Part shown: positions 24,801 through 32,270 of the stretch, one piece after another
Layout of the letters: every line of letters starts with the position of its first letter
Numbering within the stretch: position 1 is the first letter of the stretch
Assembly: GCA_911728455.2 (NCBI GenBank)
Contig: OU452229.1
Location: 7,554,811 to 7,618,810, forward strand
Source: Marthasterias glacialis
Lineage: Eukaryota; Echinodermata; Asteroidea; Forcipulatida; Asteriidae
Length of the DNA stretch: 64,000 nt
Direction: 5' to 3'
Program-made: the position numbers and the translations under genes
The notes under the pieces: model-generated
Told to the model about the DNA's origin: nothing
What the model saw: only the letters and a program-made list of their open reading frames with translations
The model's database searches: none

Positions 24801-27800
24801 TCGTCCCAAAAAGCCCGGTCTTGATAGGGTTAAAGTGAGATAATTATTTGAAAGACTACGTGTTCTTACATTATATCACTCTATAGAAGATACCAAATGT
24901 ATAACTTGACTCGTGTTTGTAACTTGACTTGTAGTTGTTTTGGAGAAAATTCAGTCTCACTCTACTCAACCGTTCCGTCCTCACATCCCAACCGAAGCCT
25001 GTAGTCCAGAAATGCATGCTATTATGGCTAACTGTTGGCATGAGACACCAGAGGACAGGCCCACGGTGGATGAACTCATGGCCAGCATGAAGAAAATTTG
25101 CAAGTAAGTAAGACTGTAGTCAAATTACGACCAGTCATTGAGCCATCCCTTTAGCCTCGTAAATGAAGCTTACAACTGGACATGTAACAGACCTTCGCAG
25201 TTCTGTTTTGTCACGTCGCTGACTGAAACATTTGTCCATCCAGGGGTGGCTCTGGTGGTATCATGGACAACCTGTTGTCTCGTATGGAGTTCTACGCTAG
25301 TAACCTGGAAGCTCTTGTGGAAGAGAGAACCTCTGCCTTCCTGGAGGAGAAGAAACGAGCTGAGACGCTCCTCTACGAAGTCTTGCCCAAGTAAGACCAT
25401 TAATGCCGTCCTGTCCTGCTCGTTCGAAAAGAAATGCCTTATGAAGCGGCGTAGCGACCGGGGGGTGTGGGGTGTGATACCCCCACCCCAATATTTTTCC
25501 TAAGTCGGCATTTAGGGCCCAGTCGGCAAATTGAGCACCAAACTACCCGAATGAGGGATCGGATTGAACACAATTCCATTCGGCAAGCCAAGAGGTTTGC
25601 CGACTGAAAGTTTAAGTTTACTCCATGTAGTGTGAGAAGTCAAGCTTTGAATAATATTCTCGGCAAAGTGCGGAAATCTACGCCATGAAAATACTAAAAG
25701 CCGCAGAGCGTCCGGGGGCTTCTCCCCCGGACCCCCATTGTTGCCCCGATAACCTCATCTAACATCAATGTACGGGTAATTCCAAAAGTAAATAAAAGTC
25801 TGCTTTGTGTATGTTTAGGTCTGTAGCCGACCAGCTTAAGATGGGATCATCTGTGCATCCAGAGTCTTATGACAATGTGACAATCTTCTTCAGTGATATC
25901 GTGGGATTCACTGAGCTTTCATCAGGCAGTACCCCCATGCAGGTACACGTAAATTAGCTGAATTATTAGAAATAAACGTTACTAGATCGAACAAAGATCT
26001 GTAATACTATACAACTAACCTTAGCTGTCATCATCTAGTTTGGCAAACTTTTCAAATCAGAAATAGCCAATCGATGAAACTGCAACAACTGCTATGACGG
26101 GAAATTAACAATAAATTGCACAATCTTCATCATTCCATTTATATTTATATTTCCTTTCCCCCAAGGTTGTGACACTTTTGAATGACTTGTATACCTGCTT
26201 TGACGGAATTATTGGTAGCTTTGACGTGTACAAGGTAATAAGTTGAAGTAGCGGTTAATTCCACAATTCAGTAGTAGTTTTTGTTTTCGTTTTTTGTTGT
26301 TGTTTTTTAATGTAGTGTGGCGTATCGTAGTCAAGTGCACCGGACTCAAGCTCTGGTATTTCTGACCAACAGAGTGTGGGTCCGAGTCCCGGTCTTGACA
26401 CTAGTGTCGTTATTATTATTTTATTGTTATTACTTTTCTGGTAATGGATGCCTAAAAATCGAATTTAATCTCTGTAGGAAACCTGTAGATAATAATGCTT
26501 GCTATCTGAACCAGAAACACCTGGGTAAACCCCTACTCTTTCACGATAAGTTATGGGTTCTTTTATGTGCACTACCTATAGTACACGGGACCTACGGCTT
26601 AACCCTGAACACCGGTGGCACAATGTAACCCCCCCCCCCTACTGCGCCCTTAACTTTTTTTAACGCTTGGTCCTATGACTGCGAAATTTTCTGACTTTTC
26701 CCAAAATTTATCCAGAATTATGTGGATGGACAAAACGTTATTGAAACCGGTAGTTAGCTGTTGCCATGTTGCCATTTGAACTTGGGTCACATGATTTTAA
26801 TGGGGTTTTTGTGAGTTCTTTTACTTTTTGGACATTATTACCGATTATTTGTTATTTTTTATATATATTTTTTTAACAATATAGTAATTTCAACTTAATT
26901 GCTAATTTTTTACTAGTCAGACCTAAAAATTCTTCAGATTTGTCAACCAAGCCTTATCATCGCTCCCTGAGCCCTGGGCGGCGGCTATTTTGATTTTTTA
27001 GCGACAGTGACTCCAGTTATTAAATGGATATTGATCTTGAGCTTATTATTGGAAGTATATTGATCATGTTCAAATTAACAAGTTTGCCAAGTTTCGAAAC
27101 ATTTGGACAAAGAATGAAGAAACAATGGGGGAAAACACGATTTTTGACCAAAAATTGAGGGAAAAAAAGTCAAAACCACCCTCTAGTAACAATTTTCTGA
27201 AAATATTTTGACGTCATCATGTAGAACCCGGTGAAATGAACACTTGTGGCCCGGTCCTTAACGTCTCATCCAAAGGACAAAGCAATTATGATAAAGTGTC
27301 TTGCTCAAGGACACAAGTGTCGCGACTGGTCAGGCCGGGATTTGACCCACATTCTGTAAACTACAGAACTTAAGCTCGGCGGAAGAGACCGTTCGGCTAC
27401 GTCACTCCACAAGCAAGACACACCGTTATTGCTTCGCCCTTCAGATGGGACGTAAAGTCGCAGGTATCGTGAGCTATAATGCACAAATAAGTACCCAGGC
27501 GGTACACTTGGCACGTACACCCACTGTTTCTGGCATGGTTAGCTGCATTAAGTTTGCGTCACAGCACCCTGTAAACCGTTACAAGGTGCTACAAGTAAAA
27601 ATGGGTCTTATAAATGCAACCATAGCTCTGAATACCCGTGGAAACTGTATATATAATAAGCGTTTTGGGATGCCCTTCTGGTGTGAAAGGTGCTATATGA
27701 CAACGTGTGAAGACATTCTGGTCGCTAATACGGCTGTTGTTGTTGTTGTTGTTGTTTTTTACTTTTGTACTTTCTCTTTACCAAGATTCATAAAAAGTAA

Positions 27801-30800
27801 TTTACATCAAAAAATATTCCTCAGTTTGTAATCAGTAAGGATGAACAACATCAGAAATTATACATATTTTTGTTACTGCTCAAAATAGGTTGAGACTATT
27901 GGAGACGCCTACATGGTGGTGTCCGGCCTGCCCATTCGCAACGGCAACGCCCATGCGCAAGAAATCGCCAACATGGCGCTGTCCCTGCTTGGGGCAGTGG
28001 GTTCATTCAAAGTGAGGCACAGACCAGAGTGGAAGTTAAGACTTCGAGCCGGGGTACACTCAGGTAATATTTAAAATTGGAAATCTTATTGGCTAGTAAA
28101 TTGACCTTATGCTTTTCTCCGCAGTAACGGCGAGTGCTACCGGAACCTTTCAGCGTACCCGGACTCGAGATGCTTTGCTACTGCAGCCCCACTTAAAGTT
28201 TGCCATGAGATCCAACATTGTTCAGATAGCAAAAAATACTAATAATAATAACAATAATAACATTTTTTTAAATAAATCAAATCAAAATTGAAAATTTTAA
28301 AGTGTTTTAGGGCTTATTAAAGCAGAGAACTTAAATAAGAAAACTAACGAAATGACAAAATAAACAATATGGCGTGTCGTGACCGAGCGGCTTAGCGCGT
28401 CGGACTTAAGTTCTGGTGGCTAAAAGTCATCAGGGTATTAGTTCGAATCCCAGTCATGACACTTATTACCTTGATCAAGACACTTAGTTTAATTGCTTCT
28501 CTACAACCAGGTGTAAATGGGTACCTGTGAGGGTCGAGATGGTTCATGTGATTGAATTACGCATGGTGCGCTACATACAGAATCGTGCACCAGCGCGCTG
28601 GTACCCGCGCAGTCAACAGCGGTTCCCACGCTACAGCAATATTCCTTGACAAGGTCGTCCTCATGTAAACAATAAACTTTAACTGTGTCTGGCACGCCGA
28701 ATTTAAACCTCTTTTCCTTAAATTTGACGTTACAAACAATTCAACTCATAGATAAACGAGATACAAAAAACTTGAGTGACAAACTATCGAAAATATGAAT
28801 TATGGACCAAATTCGGTTGCTGAGGTAATTATTAAAAAATAAAGTACTGGTTAAAAAACACTTAATTAAAAATCAACAATCTTTTTACTGTCAGAGGTTT
28901 TTGTGAAGAATTAGAAAAAAGCTCACGATATTTTAGAAACTATAAAATGGAGCATCATCTTACTGTTCTGGAAGCACTTTGTCAAATCTGCAGAAACAGA
29001 CAATAAGCTCAGCCAATAAAGCAAAGGAAAATCTAAAATCAAACCCCAACTGCATTTGCATGCAAGGATCAAGGACACTTTCTTAATAGATTTGGTATGT
29101 GAAACCCTCAGCAGCTGTCTGGTGCTGGGTGCTTTTCTGAAATGACTGTTTTTATTACACATTAAGTCGATATGCAAGCGTTTCATACCCTCATGTGTCA
29201 TTTGTTATGTTTGATTTTCCCTAAAAACTTTAACATCGTTTTTATAGCCCAAACAGAACTGCCTTGATATCCACTGACAAAAATGTCCCCGAGTTTAGCA
29301 TTTTATCCACGAACAAATTCGCTAAGATTTTCTGCTTAGACTTTGTGGAAGTTTGACTCAAAATGATAAGAAAGAGGCCTTGTTTACTTAATAAGGGTCA
29401 ATGCACTGATACATTCATGAATTATGTGTCTAGCAGCGATGACGAAAACCCGCGCAAAAACATTGTTTATTGACATCATCACCTACTTACTATGCTAATA
29501 AGCCTTACAGTCACGCATGCGCACAAACTGCAGGCTGTATACTTCCCAGGGAGCTGAGATGGTTTAAGGTATTAAATAAAATGGCCCAGTGATAAAGGGT
29601 AAAAATGGTCGAGTGCCTTGAGTTTTACAGAGTGACGAATTTGCACTAAAAACAAGGTATTGCACAAAAATAATCAAATGATAAGTGGTAGTCAATGAAA
29701 ACTAAAATTGATTTATTGTCGGTATCCTGACTTTTAATAGCGTCCACCAGCCATGCACACATTTTTTTATGTTACATGTATTTTGTGCATTGTCCATGAC
29801 TTATGCGAAAGTTGTATGTTTTTCGTTGTGAAACAGCATCTGACAAAATTCGTTCAGAGAAAAAAATCAAATTTCTTTCGTCAAAAATCGAGCCATGCAA
29901 ACAGCAACCATAACATTTGTTTATTTATTTATTTGTTTGCTTTTTTGTAATGCAGGTGCATGCGTGGCTGGAGTGGTTGGTCTGAAGATGCCCAGGTACT
30001 GTCTGTTTGGTGATACAGTGAACACAGCGTCCAGGATGGAGTCTAACGGAGAAGGTAAGCATAATATAATGACGTACATAATATGACAAGATTGCTTAAC
30101 TAAGTGAAGGCTGGGCAAAATCTGCCTACTTCATCAATTGCATTTAAATGTGTCTGTATTATATCGGGGTATTGGGATCGTTGTGAGTTTGTTTGTGTGC
30201 TTGGGGTGCTTCTTGTTTTGTTTTGTTTTGTTTTTTACTACAATTAGTCAGGACGTGGATACAGCACCCGAATAATATAGGTTTTCCAGGTACTTTTTTG
30301 CAAAGAAGCTGCCAATTTTGACGTCGCGTTATTGAAAGCTCTTTTAAAACAGTCATTAAGTTTTACATAATGTGTAAGCAATTGTTCTTTTGAGTCGTGC
30401 TATTAAAAGAGATAAACATTCAATTTAACAATCTACTCGTTTAAATTCGCATAACGCAAAGTGAAACTGAATGACTGTTTCAACTGAAAAGCAAAATCCC
30501 TTGAATACAATTACATAAAAGTAAAATGGCTTGTTTTGTTTTGTTTTTGTTTGTTTGTTTTTTGGGTTTTTTTGTGGGTTTTTTTTTCTTTTTTTTTTGG
30601 GGGGGGGGGCAAAATTGACCGGGAAAACCTATACAAAATAAAGACTCTGATTGCGGGGATGCAAATGTACAATCACAAAATGGATACCTTTTCAACCGTA
30701 ATAACGGCGCACCGGTCATATAGTATCAAGTTCTATTCAGGCGTGTTGCCATGTCGAATATTCCCCATTAAATTAATCTTCCTGTCAATTCCAGCCCTCA

Positions 30801-32155
30801 AGATTCACATCAGCAGCTCAACTGAACATGTCCTTCAAGAAATAGGCAACTTCATTATTCAGGAGCGGGGAGAAATAGAAATCAAGGTATTAGAAATAGA
30901 AATCAAGGAATCAGATTATAAATGAAGGTATGACAAATATAAATTAAGCTTTCAGATTTGAAACGAAGGTATTCAAAATAGATATGAGGCTATTAGATTA
31001 GAAGTGAATTTTTTTCGAATTGTTTCTTTTTTGGGACAGTACATTTTATTCCTATCTTCTGTATAGTTTTAATAGTTTTTGTTTTGTGCTTCTTCTTATT
31101 TTGCTCATTTCGACTTCGCAAATCAAAAATAAAACCACTAAAACCAAGTATTAGTGTACCAAATCGGAAATATCCCTTGGAACTTGGAGAACAAGTGCTA
31201 AATCTGTTTTGGATAAAAAGTGCTTCCAAACCTAGCTTCTTTTATAAGTCGTGTTCATGCCGTCTCAATTTAAGATGATCTCAATAGTTTCGAGTGAATT
31301 GAGAAATTCGGCTCTGCCGTACCACACTCTTGAAAAGTACGGGGTGTTTTTTGTCTCTTTGATTGACTAACTGGGAATTTGCAATAAATTCGACATTTAG
31401 CCGTAAAAAAAACTAATTTGAATTCAATGGGGAAGGAACAGACGTTAAGAAAGGGCATTATCAAATAATTTTTCCGAAAAATATTTAATATTTGTCTGTC
31501 TCCTGAATCTGAAGTCAAACTTGCCAGAATCATGTTCACATTATCTTTTAAATTTATGTTATACTTTCCTTTAAAGTTACATTATAGGTAACTCTTAGTT
31601 GCTGTTTTAGTTACAAAATTCACGGCTGATCTGGGAATAACATCTCTCTGAAGAAAAATAAATAAATAAAAACAGGTTAAGCCCCAGCTCAACATTGGTA
31701 AGAAAAAAACATAAATGTTCACAGATTTACATATACCTTAAATGGTATAAAGTTGATGATGGTAAAAACCTTTCCCTTAAATATTTCTGCCTGAAGTGTT
31801 ATCGTTTTAAATAGTAAATAAAAGAAGATCCAGAATTAGTTTTTGTCTCAGACGAAACTCTGCCTGTAGGAATGCGTACAAAAAATGCTGAGTGCAATTT
31901 TTTCCATTTTCCTCTCAAATGAAACAACAAAATGAGCTGACATTTCCACAGGTTGTTTTTATTACAACTATCTTGATTTGTGCAAAGAATGGAAGCATTT
32001 ACAGTCAGTTTACCATTATTGAACTGGGGCTTTAAGACATTCTACCTCCTCGAGGACAATTTCATGAATACTCTATAACGCATTAATGGCAGTTTTTTCT
32101 CTTACAGGGAAAGGGCAAGCAGAAGACTTTTTGGTTGATTGGACAGAAGGATTAA
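6690..32155 (+). CDS. Gene A: NPR-type receptor guanylate cyclase, 21 coding exons, first exon missing
   Basis: Membrane guanylate cyclase that would bind an extracellular peptide and make cGMP from GTP. Joined exons give 819 residues (2459 nt, phase kept at every junction): ligand-binding C-terminal half (residues 1-226), transmembrane helix (about 230-254), juxtamembrane Ser/Thr-rich segment (256-316), kinase-homology domain (317-569), dimerisation helix (570-617) and cyclase domain (618-819). NPR-like hallmarks are WNRTFQG, YSLWDM, the CGF-x5-C element before the membrane, [18 protein letters not shown] and [16 protein letters not shown]. Both metal Asp (FSDIVGF and GDAY), guanine-selecting Glu (KVET) and Cys (RYC), and the catalytic Arg (NTASR) are present, so activity is expected. 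The pseudokinase lacks the HRD Asp (HGRMRSSN). With a missing first exon of about 220 residues the protein would be about 1040 residues, normal for NPRs. The ligand cannot be told from sequence. Confidence 0.93.
7799..7957 (+). CDS. Gene A exon 3: ANF-receptor domain
   Basis: 159 nt, 53 codons, phase 0 on both sides, acceptor ATTTATAG and donor GAG/GTTAGA. Begins with an acidic run (GDDDDEKLK) followed by AYKALMTI, the position of the NPR segment after the strand-helix unit of exon 2. Two possible N-glycosylation sites lie near its end. Confidence 0.88.
8705..8767. repeat. (TA)n(TG)n microsatellite (intron 3)
   Basis: About ten TA steps followed by TG-rich repeat with G and T interruptions. 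Confidence 0.9.
8921..9056 (+). CDS. Gene A exon 4: ANF-receptor domain
   Basis: 136 nt, phase 0 in and phase 1 out, acceptor TTCGATACAG, donor CAAG/GTAATC. Encodes [16 protein letters not shown] followed by [14 protein letters not shown], matching the NPR pattern in which a helix runs into W-N-R-x-F-Q-G. A palindromic MITE begins 16 bp after the donor. Confidence 0.92.
9072..9203. mobile_element. Short palindromic MITE-like element in intron 4
   Basis: About 130 bp with imperfect inverted ends: the left end reads GACCGTATCC then GGCGGCTACGGC, and the right end is the reverse complement of GGCCGTGTCC then TGCGGCTACGGC. No coding capacity. Confidence 0.55.
10236..10330 (+). CDS. Gene A exon 5: ANF-receptor domain
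   Basis: 95 nt, phase 1 in and phase 0 out, acceptor CAATTGTTTAG, donor GAG/GTAAGA. Encodes the [14 protein letters not shown] strand followed by YSLWDM, which in NPRs carries the consensus F-Q-G-x-x-G ... G-D-R ... SLWDM. Confidence 0.92.
10998..13160. repeat. TTCTTG hexamer satellite with alternating anchor blocks (intron 5)
   Basis: More than 200 TTCTTG units, with runs of TTCCTG and CTCTTG variants, preceded by a GTT/GCT-rich lead-in (about 11060-11290). Five copies of an anchor of about 90 bp (near 11456, 11680, 12100, 12320 and 13057) interrupt the array. Each has a GTCGTTGCCGTTGTTGTCG part, then TTTACCGTATACTG (TTTATCG in the last copy), then GAGGTTATTGATATG. Anchors 1, 3 and 5 carry TTTTTCTATGTTG, anchors 2 and 4 carry GTTTTTTGTTG. 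The last anchor ends about 25 bp before the exon 6 acceptor. Long reading frames (Cys-Ser, Leu-Phe, Thr-Arg repeats) are artefacts of the 6-bp period. Confidence 0.97.
13175..13316 (+). CDS. Gene A exon 6: end of ectodomain
   Basis: 142 nt, phase 0 in and phase 1 out, acceptor TTTTATAG, donor AAAG/GTATAA. Encodes [19 protein letters not shown] and then [14 protein letters not shown], the membrane-proximal disulphide element conserved in NPR-A/B (C-G-F-x5-C). The acceptor directly follows the last anchor of the hexamer satellite. Confidence 0.92.
14239..15174. mobile_element. TTAA-flanked MITE family, copy 1 (intron 6)
   Basis: 928-bp element (14243-15170) between perfect TTAA repeats. Terminal inverted repeats are CCCTATCAGGACCGGG on the left and its complement on the right. 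Just inside each end is a GC-rich palindrome around GGGGCACAATGTGCCCC. The interior carries a second palindrome at about 14565-14595 (GGCCGCCATTTTGGCGGCC). No transposase. The TTAA target and CCC ends fit piggyBac-like elements; Kolobok elements also use TTAA. Confidence 0.85.
15175..15890. other. Intron 6 stretch with an unassigned open frame
   Basis: A + strand frame of about 87 codons runs from about 15186 to 15446 (Lys/Glu-rich, contains [15 protein letters not shown]). It has no recognisable domain, no splice signals tying it to gene A, and is overlapped by an equally open minus-strand frame. I regard it as probable transposon debris. Confidence 0.3.
15890..16350 (+). repeat. Interspersed repeat R5, copy 1
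   Basis: Contains GGAAGTTCAAAACTTTAAA, tandem-like blocks with CATATCTCCTG, and CGTCATCGTGACGTTATCA. Related sequence occurs in the opposite orientation at 47880-48420 (GAACTTCCTGTTTGGACAG, GATGACGTCACGATGACG). No coding capacity. Confidence 0.6.
16760..16984 (-). mobile_element. tRNA-derived SINE, copy 1 (intron 6)
   Basis: On the minus strand the head reads GTGACGTGGCCGAGCGGTC, a type II (Ser/Leu-like) tRNA A-box region, then a degraded B box and a body with GAGCAAGATACTTTGTCATA and CGTAAAAGAACCC. The body contains an intact GTTTAACGTC site at 16822-16831, which is the empty-site counterpart of the MITE insertion at 26599-27261. Confidence 0.75.
17311..17395 (+). CDS. Gene A exon 7: transmembrane helix
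   Basis: 85 nt, phase 1 in and phase 2 out, acceptor AATAACCACAG, donor TACAG/GTAAAA. Encodes about 25 hydrophobic residues ([20 protein letters not shown]) ending in AVYR, the single membrane span followed by a basic stop-transfer residue, as in NPR-A/B. Confidence 0.93.
17591..17792 (+). mobile_element. CR1/L2-like LINE 3' remnant (intron 7)
   Basis: Degraded end of a reverse-transcriptase ORF2: frames with [17 protein letters not shown] and a following [15 protein letters not shown] stretch, which is the conserved C-terminal pattern of CR1/L2 elements. A short 3' UTR and an ATTATTATTA tail follow. Heavily 5' truncated. Confidence 0.75.
17859..17979 (+). CDS. Gene A exon 8: juxtamembrane segment
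   Basis: 121 nt, phase 2 in and phase 0 out, acceptor CACGTTCCAG, donor ATG/GTAAGC. Encodes [20 protein letters not shown], equivalent to the NPR x-x-E-L-x-x-x-x-W-x-[IV]-x-[WY]-x-D motif, then a Ser-rich run ([13 protein letters not shown]) where vertebrate NPRs are phosphorylated to permit activation. Confidence 0.92.
18078..18436. repeat. 40-bp minisatellite (intron 8)
   Basis: About nine tandem copies of a 40-bp unit containing TAGGTACAAG, TTTAGGGCTA and CATTTAGGTCGGTCGACATT. Two sub-variants alternate (GTTTAGGGCTACA versus GTTTTGGGCTTTA). It begins 98 bp after the exon 8 donor. Confidence 0.9.
18733..18795 (+). CDS. Gene A exon 9: juxtamembrane/KHD entry
   Basis: 63 nt, 21 codons, phase 0 on both sides, acceptor TTGTTACTTGCAG, donor GAG/GTAATT. 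Encodes [21 protein letters not shown]. The NPR equivalent is the Gly/Ser-rich loop ending in F-x-K-x-A-x-Y just before the G-x-L-V-A strand. Confidence 0.88.
19506..19690. mobile_element. Inverted-repeat element with embedded tRNA-like Pol III boxes (intron 9)
   Basis: Imperfect 37-40 bp inverted ends (19506-19548 and 19649-19690, both reading ...TTAAG-C/T-ACTGTATACTC towards the middle) enclose a tRNA-like core. The core has A box TAGTCTAGTTGG (19551-19562) and B box GGTTCGAATCC (19596-19606). A normal acceptor stem is not apparent, so it is not called as a functional tRNA. Confidence 0.7.
20533..20653. mobile_element. Palindromic MITE, GGATTTCACAAA ends (intron 9)
   Basis: About 121 bp with inverted ends GGATTTCACAAA / TTTGTGAAATCC and internal iterations of AGTCCTAAC and GTTAGGACTAGTCC-like words in both orientations, so the transcript would fold into a long hairpin. 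No coding capacity. Confidence 0.8.
21208..21285 (+). CDS. Gene A exon 10: kinase-homology domain, VALK strand
   Basis: 78 nt, 26 codons, phase 0, acceptor CATTTCAAG, donor AAT/GTAAGT. Encodes [18 protein letters not shown], corresponding to the NPR G-N-L-V-A-[IV]-K strand with the ATP-site Lys retained. Confidence 0.9.
21500..21722 (+). mobile_element. CR1/L2-like LINE 3' tail (intron 10)
   Basis: Contains AACCTTAAAACTCATCTTTTTATT (the degraded LKTHLF end of ORF2), a short 3' UTR with GCGCCATGAGC, and a (TTA)n tail at about 21697-21718. It is related to the fragment at 17591, which shares the GCGCCATGAGC word. Confidence 0.65.
22275..22388 (+). CDS. Gene A exon 11: kinase-homology domain
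   Basis: 114 nt, 38 codons, phase 0, acceptor AATTTTAG, donor CAG/GTATGT. Encodes [20 protein letters not shown] and [12 protein letters not shown], matching the receptor cyclase pattern N-[IL]-x-x-F-x-G-A-C ... x-x-T-E-Y-C-x-x-G-S-L-x-D. Confidence 0.95.
22525..22865 (+). repeat. Interspersed repeat R3, copy in intron 11
   Basis: About 340 bp starting with AAGGTAGAATACAGGATTGG and including GAAGACCCCGATTTTAATTT and ACTGCACTATTAGCTCTACC. Related copies lie at about 290-455, 41994-42345 and 63794-64000 (cut by the window edge). It has no coding capacity and its class is unknown. It ends about 30 bp before exon 12. Confidence 0.7.
22894..22965 (+). CDS. Gene A exon 12: kinase-homology domain
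   Basis: 72 nt, 24 codons, phase 0, acceptor AACATTGTAG, donor AAG/GTAAAG. Encodes [20 protein letters not shown], the D-I-L-E-N-x-x-[IL]-x-L-[DE]-W segment of receptor cyclases. Confidence 0.93.
23168..23339 (+). CDS. Gene A exon 13: pseudokinase catalytic-loop remnant
   Basis: 172 nt, phase 0 in and phase 1 out, acceptor TTTTTCTTTTGTAG. Encodes [22 protein letters not shown] and [10 protein letters not shown] is replaced by HGR, the usual pseudokinase signature of receptor cyclases, while DFG is kept. The donor is A/GTACAA at 23340. I chose it because it restores phase with exon 14 (a + aa = Lys before LLWNAPELL). Reading on would hit a stop at 23360-23362. Confidence 0.9.
23677..23829 (+). 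CDS. Gene A exon 14: kinase-homology domain, APE region
   Basis: 153 nt, phase 1 on both sides, acceptor TTTCTTTGTAG, donor CAAG/GTCAAC. Encodes [31 protein letters not shown], matching K-L-L-W-[TN]-A-P-E-L-L-R ... G-D-x-Y-S-x-G-I-I-x-Q-E. Confidence 0.94.
24011..24833. mobile_element. TTAA-flanked MITE family, copy 2 (intron 14)
   Basis: 815 bp (24015-24829). Right flank is TTAA and left flank is TTCA (one change). Ends are CCCTATCAGGACC and its complement with one mismatch. Shares the GGCGGCCATCTTGGATTTT block and GC-rich subterminal palindromes with copies 1 and 4. Confidence 0.8.
24935..25103 (+). CDS. Gene A exon 15: end of kinase-homology domain
   Basis: 169 nt, phase 1 in and phase 2 out, acceptor TTGACTTGTAG, donor CAA/GTAAGT. 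Encodes QPFRPHIP, then [20 protein letters not shown]. The C-W-x-E-x-P-x-x-R-P motif ends the kinase fold in all receptor cyclases. Confidence 0.94.
25244..25390 (+). CDS. Gene A exon 16: dimerisation (signalling) helix
   Basis: 147 nt, phase 2 on both sides, acceptor GTCCATCCAG, donor CCAA/GTAAGA. Encodes [20 protein letters not shown], then LVEERT ... [16 protein letters not shown], the coiled-coil linker between pseudokinase and cyclase that transmits the activating rotation. Confidence 0.96.
25819..25942 (+). CDS. Gene A exon 17: cyclase domain, first metal site
   Basis: 124 nt, phase 2 in and phase 0 out, acceptor GTATGTTTAG, donor CAG/GTACAC. Encodes SVADQLKMG and [16 protein letters not shown]. 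The Asp of FSDIVGF is the first metal-binding Asp of class III cyclases. Confidence 0.96.
26166..26234 (+). CDS. Gene A exon 18: cyclase domain
   Basis: 69 nt, 23 codons, phase 0, acceptor TTTCCCCCAAG, donor AAG/GTAATA. Encodes [20 protein letters not shown], nearly identical to the vertebrate NPR segment V-V-x-L-L-N-D-L-Y-T-x-F-D. Confidence 0.95.
26313..26560 (+). mobile_element. tRNA-derived SINE, + strand (intron 18)
   Basis: Head reads GTGGCGTATCGTAGTCAAGT ... GGGTCCGAGTCCCGGTC TTGACAC, a Ser/Leu-type tRNA-like region with a degraded B box. The 5' and 3' ends of the head can pair as an acceptor-like stem. Body degraded. Confidence 0.6.
26540..27415 (-). mobile_element. tRNA-derived SINE, minus strand, split by a TTAA MITE (intron 18)
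   Basis: Head at about 27300-27415, read on the minus strand as GTGACGTAGCCGAACGGTC ... GGTCAAATCCCGG. The body has GAGCAAGACACTTTATCATA and then stops at TTAA. It resumes at 26598 with GCCGTAGGTCCCGTGTAC and ATAAAAGAACCC. The 655-bp interruption is the MITE copy 3. The unbroken equivalent is at 16760-16984. Confidence 0.75.
26599..27261. mobile_element. TTAA-flanked MITE family, copy 3, with perfect TTAA duplication
   Basis: 655 bp (26603-27257) flanked by TTAA at 26599-26602 and 27258-27261. Left end CCCTGAACACCGG is diverged, and the right end GCCCGGTCC has lost the last eight bases of the inverted repeat. Interior retains GTTGCCATG and CATCATGTAGAACCCGGTGA blocks shared with copy 1. Inserted in a SINE whose empty site is in this same window. 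Confidence 0.8.
27889..28063 (+). CDS. Gene A exon 19: cyclase domain, second metal and guanine site
   Basis: 175 nt, phase 0 in and phase 1 out, acceptor CTCAAAATAG, donor TCAG/GTAATA. Encodes [19 protein letters not shown], then ANMALSLL and [10 protein letters not shown]. Glu of VET selects guanine, and Asp of GDAY is the second metal ligand. VHSG-A replaces IHTG-P of vertebrate NPRs across the junction. Confidence 0.96.
28371..28580 (+). mobile_element. tRNA-derived SINE (intron 19)
   Basis: Head GTGTCGTGACCGAGCGGCTT with A box, then TTAGTTCGAATCCCAG B box and CATGACAC closing a 7-bp acceptor-like stem (one G-T pair). Followed by the SINE body CTTGATCAAGACACTTA and GGTACCTGTGAGGGT. The long variable region suggests derivation from a type II tRNA. 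Confidence 0.75.
28581..29955 (+). other. Intron 19 remainder
   Basis: AT-rich sequence between a SINE and exon 20. I see no exon, no structured repeat and no RNA gene that I can support here. Confidence 0.5.
29956..30054 (+). CDS. Gene A exon 20: cyclase signature
   Basis: 99 nt, phase 1 on both sides, acceptor GTAATGCAG, donor GAAG/GTAAGC. Encodes [19 protein letters not shown] and [13 protein letters not shown], which is the guanylate cyclase signature. It carries the guanine-recognition Cys and the transition-state Arg. Confidence 0.97.
30795..30886 (+). CDS. Gene A exon 21: cyclase domain C-terminal part
   Basis: 92 nt, phase 1 in and phase 0 out, acceptor GTCAATTCCAG, donor AAG/GTATTA. 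Encodes [14 protein letters not shown] and ERGEIEIK, matching A-L-K-I-H-[IL]-S and R-G-x-[IV]-E-[MI]-K of NPRs. Confidence 0.94.
31677..32035. mobile_element. MITE with GCCCCAGCTCAAC ends, copy 1 (intron 21)
   Basis: About 355 bp bounded by TTAA at 31677-31680 and 32032-32035. Inverted ends are GCCCCAGCTCAACATTGGTA and its near complement TACCATTATTGAACTGGGGC. No coding capacity. Ends 72 bp before exon 22. Second copy at 43115-43478. Confidence 0.8.
32108..32155 (+). CDS. Gene A exon 22: C-terminal tail and stop
   Basis: 48 nt including TAA at 32153-32155, acceptor TTTTCTCTTACAG. Encodes [15 protein letters not shown], the NPR ending G-K-G-K-x-[RK]-T-[YF]-W-L-[LI]-G with a very short tail. 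No AATAAA is seen before the MITE that starts about 120 bp downstream, so the 3' UTR end is not defined. Confidence 0.94.
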   Translation, partial: GKGKQKTFWLIGQKD

Positions 32156-32270
32156 ACGGAGTTGCGCCAACATTACATGCGTGTCTTACGAAAAAAGTCA
32201 TGTGATTGCCCGTAGTTTTAGTTATTTACTTGTACGTTATAGATGATTGGATCTCTCTACTGCACTGATT

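Noticed and set aside
28371..28462. A functional tRNA-Ser/Leu gene
   Set aside because: Followed by a SINE body shared with other copies; anticodon arm and D arm are not cleanly foldable.
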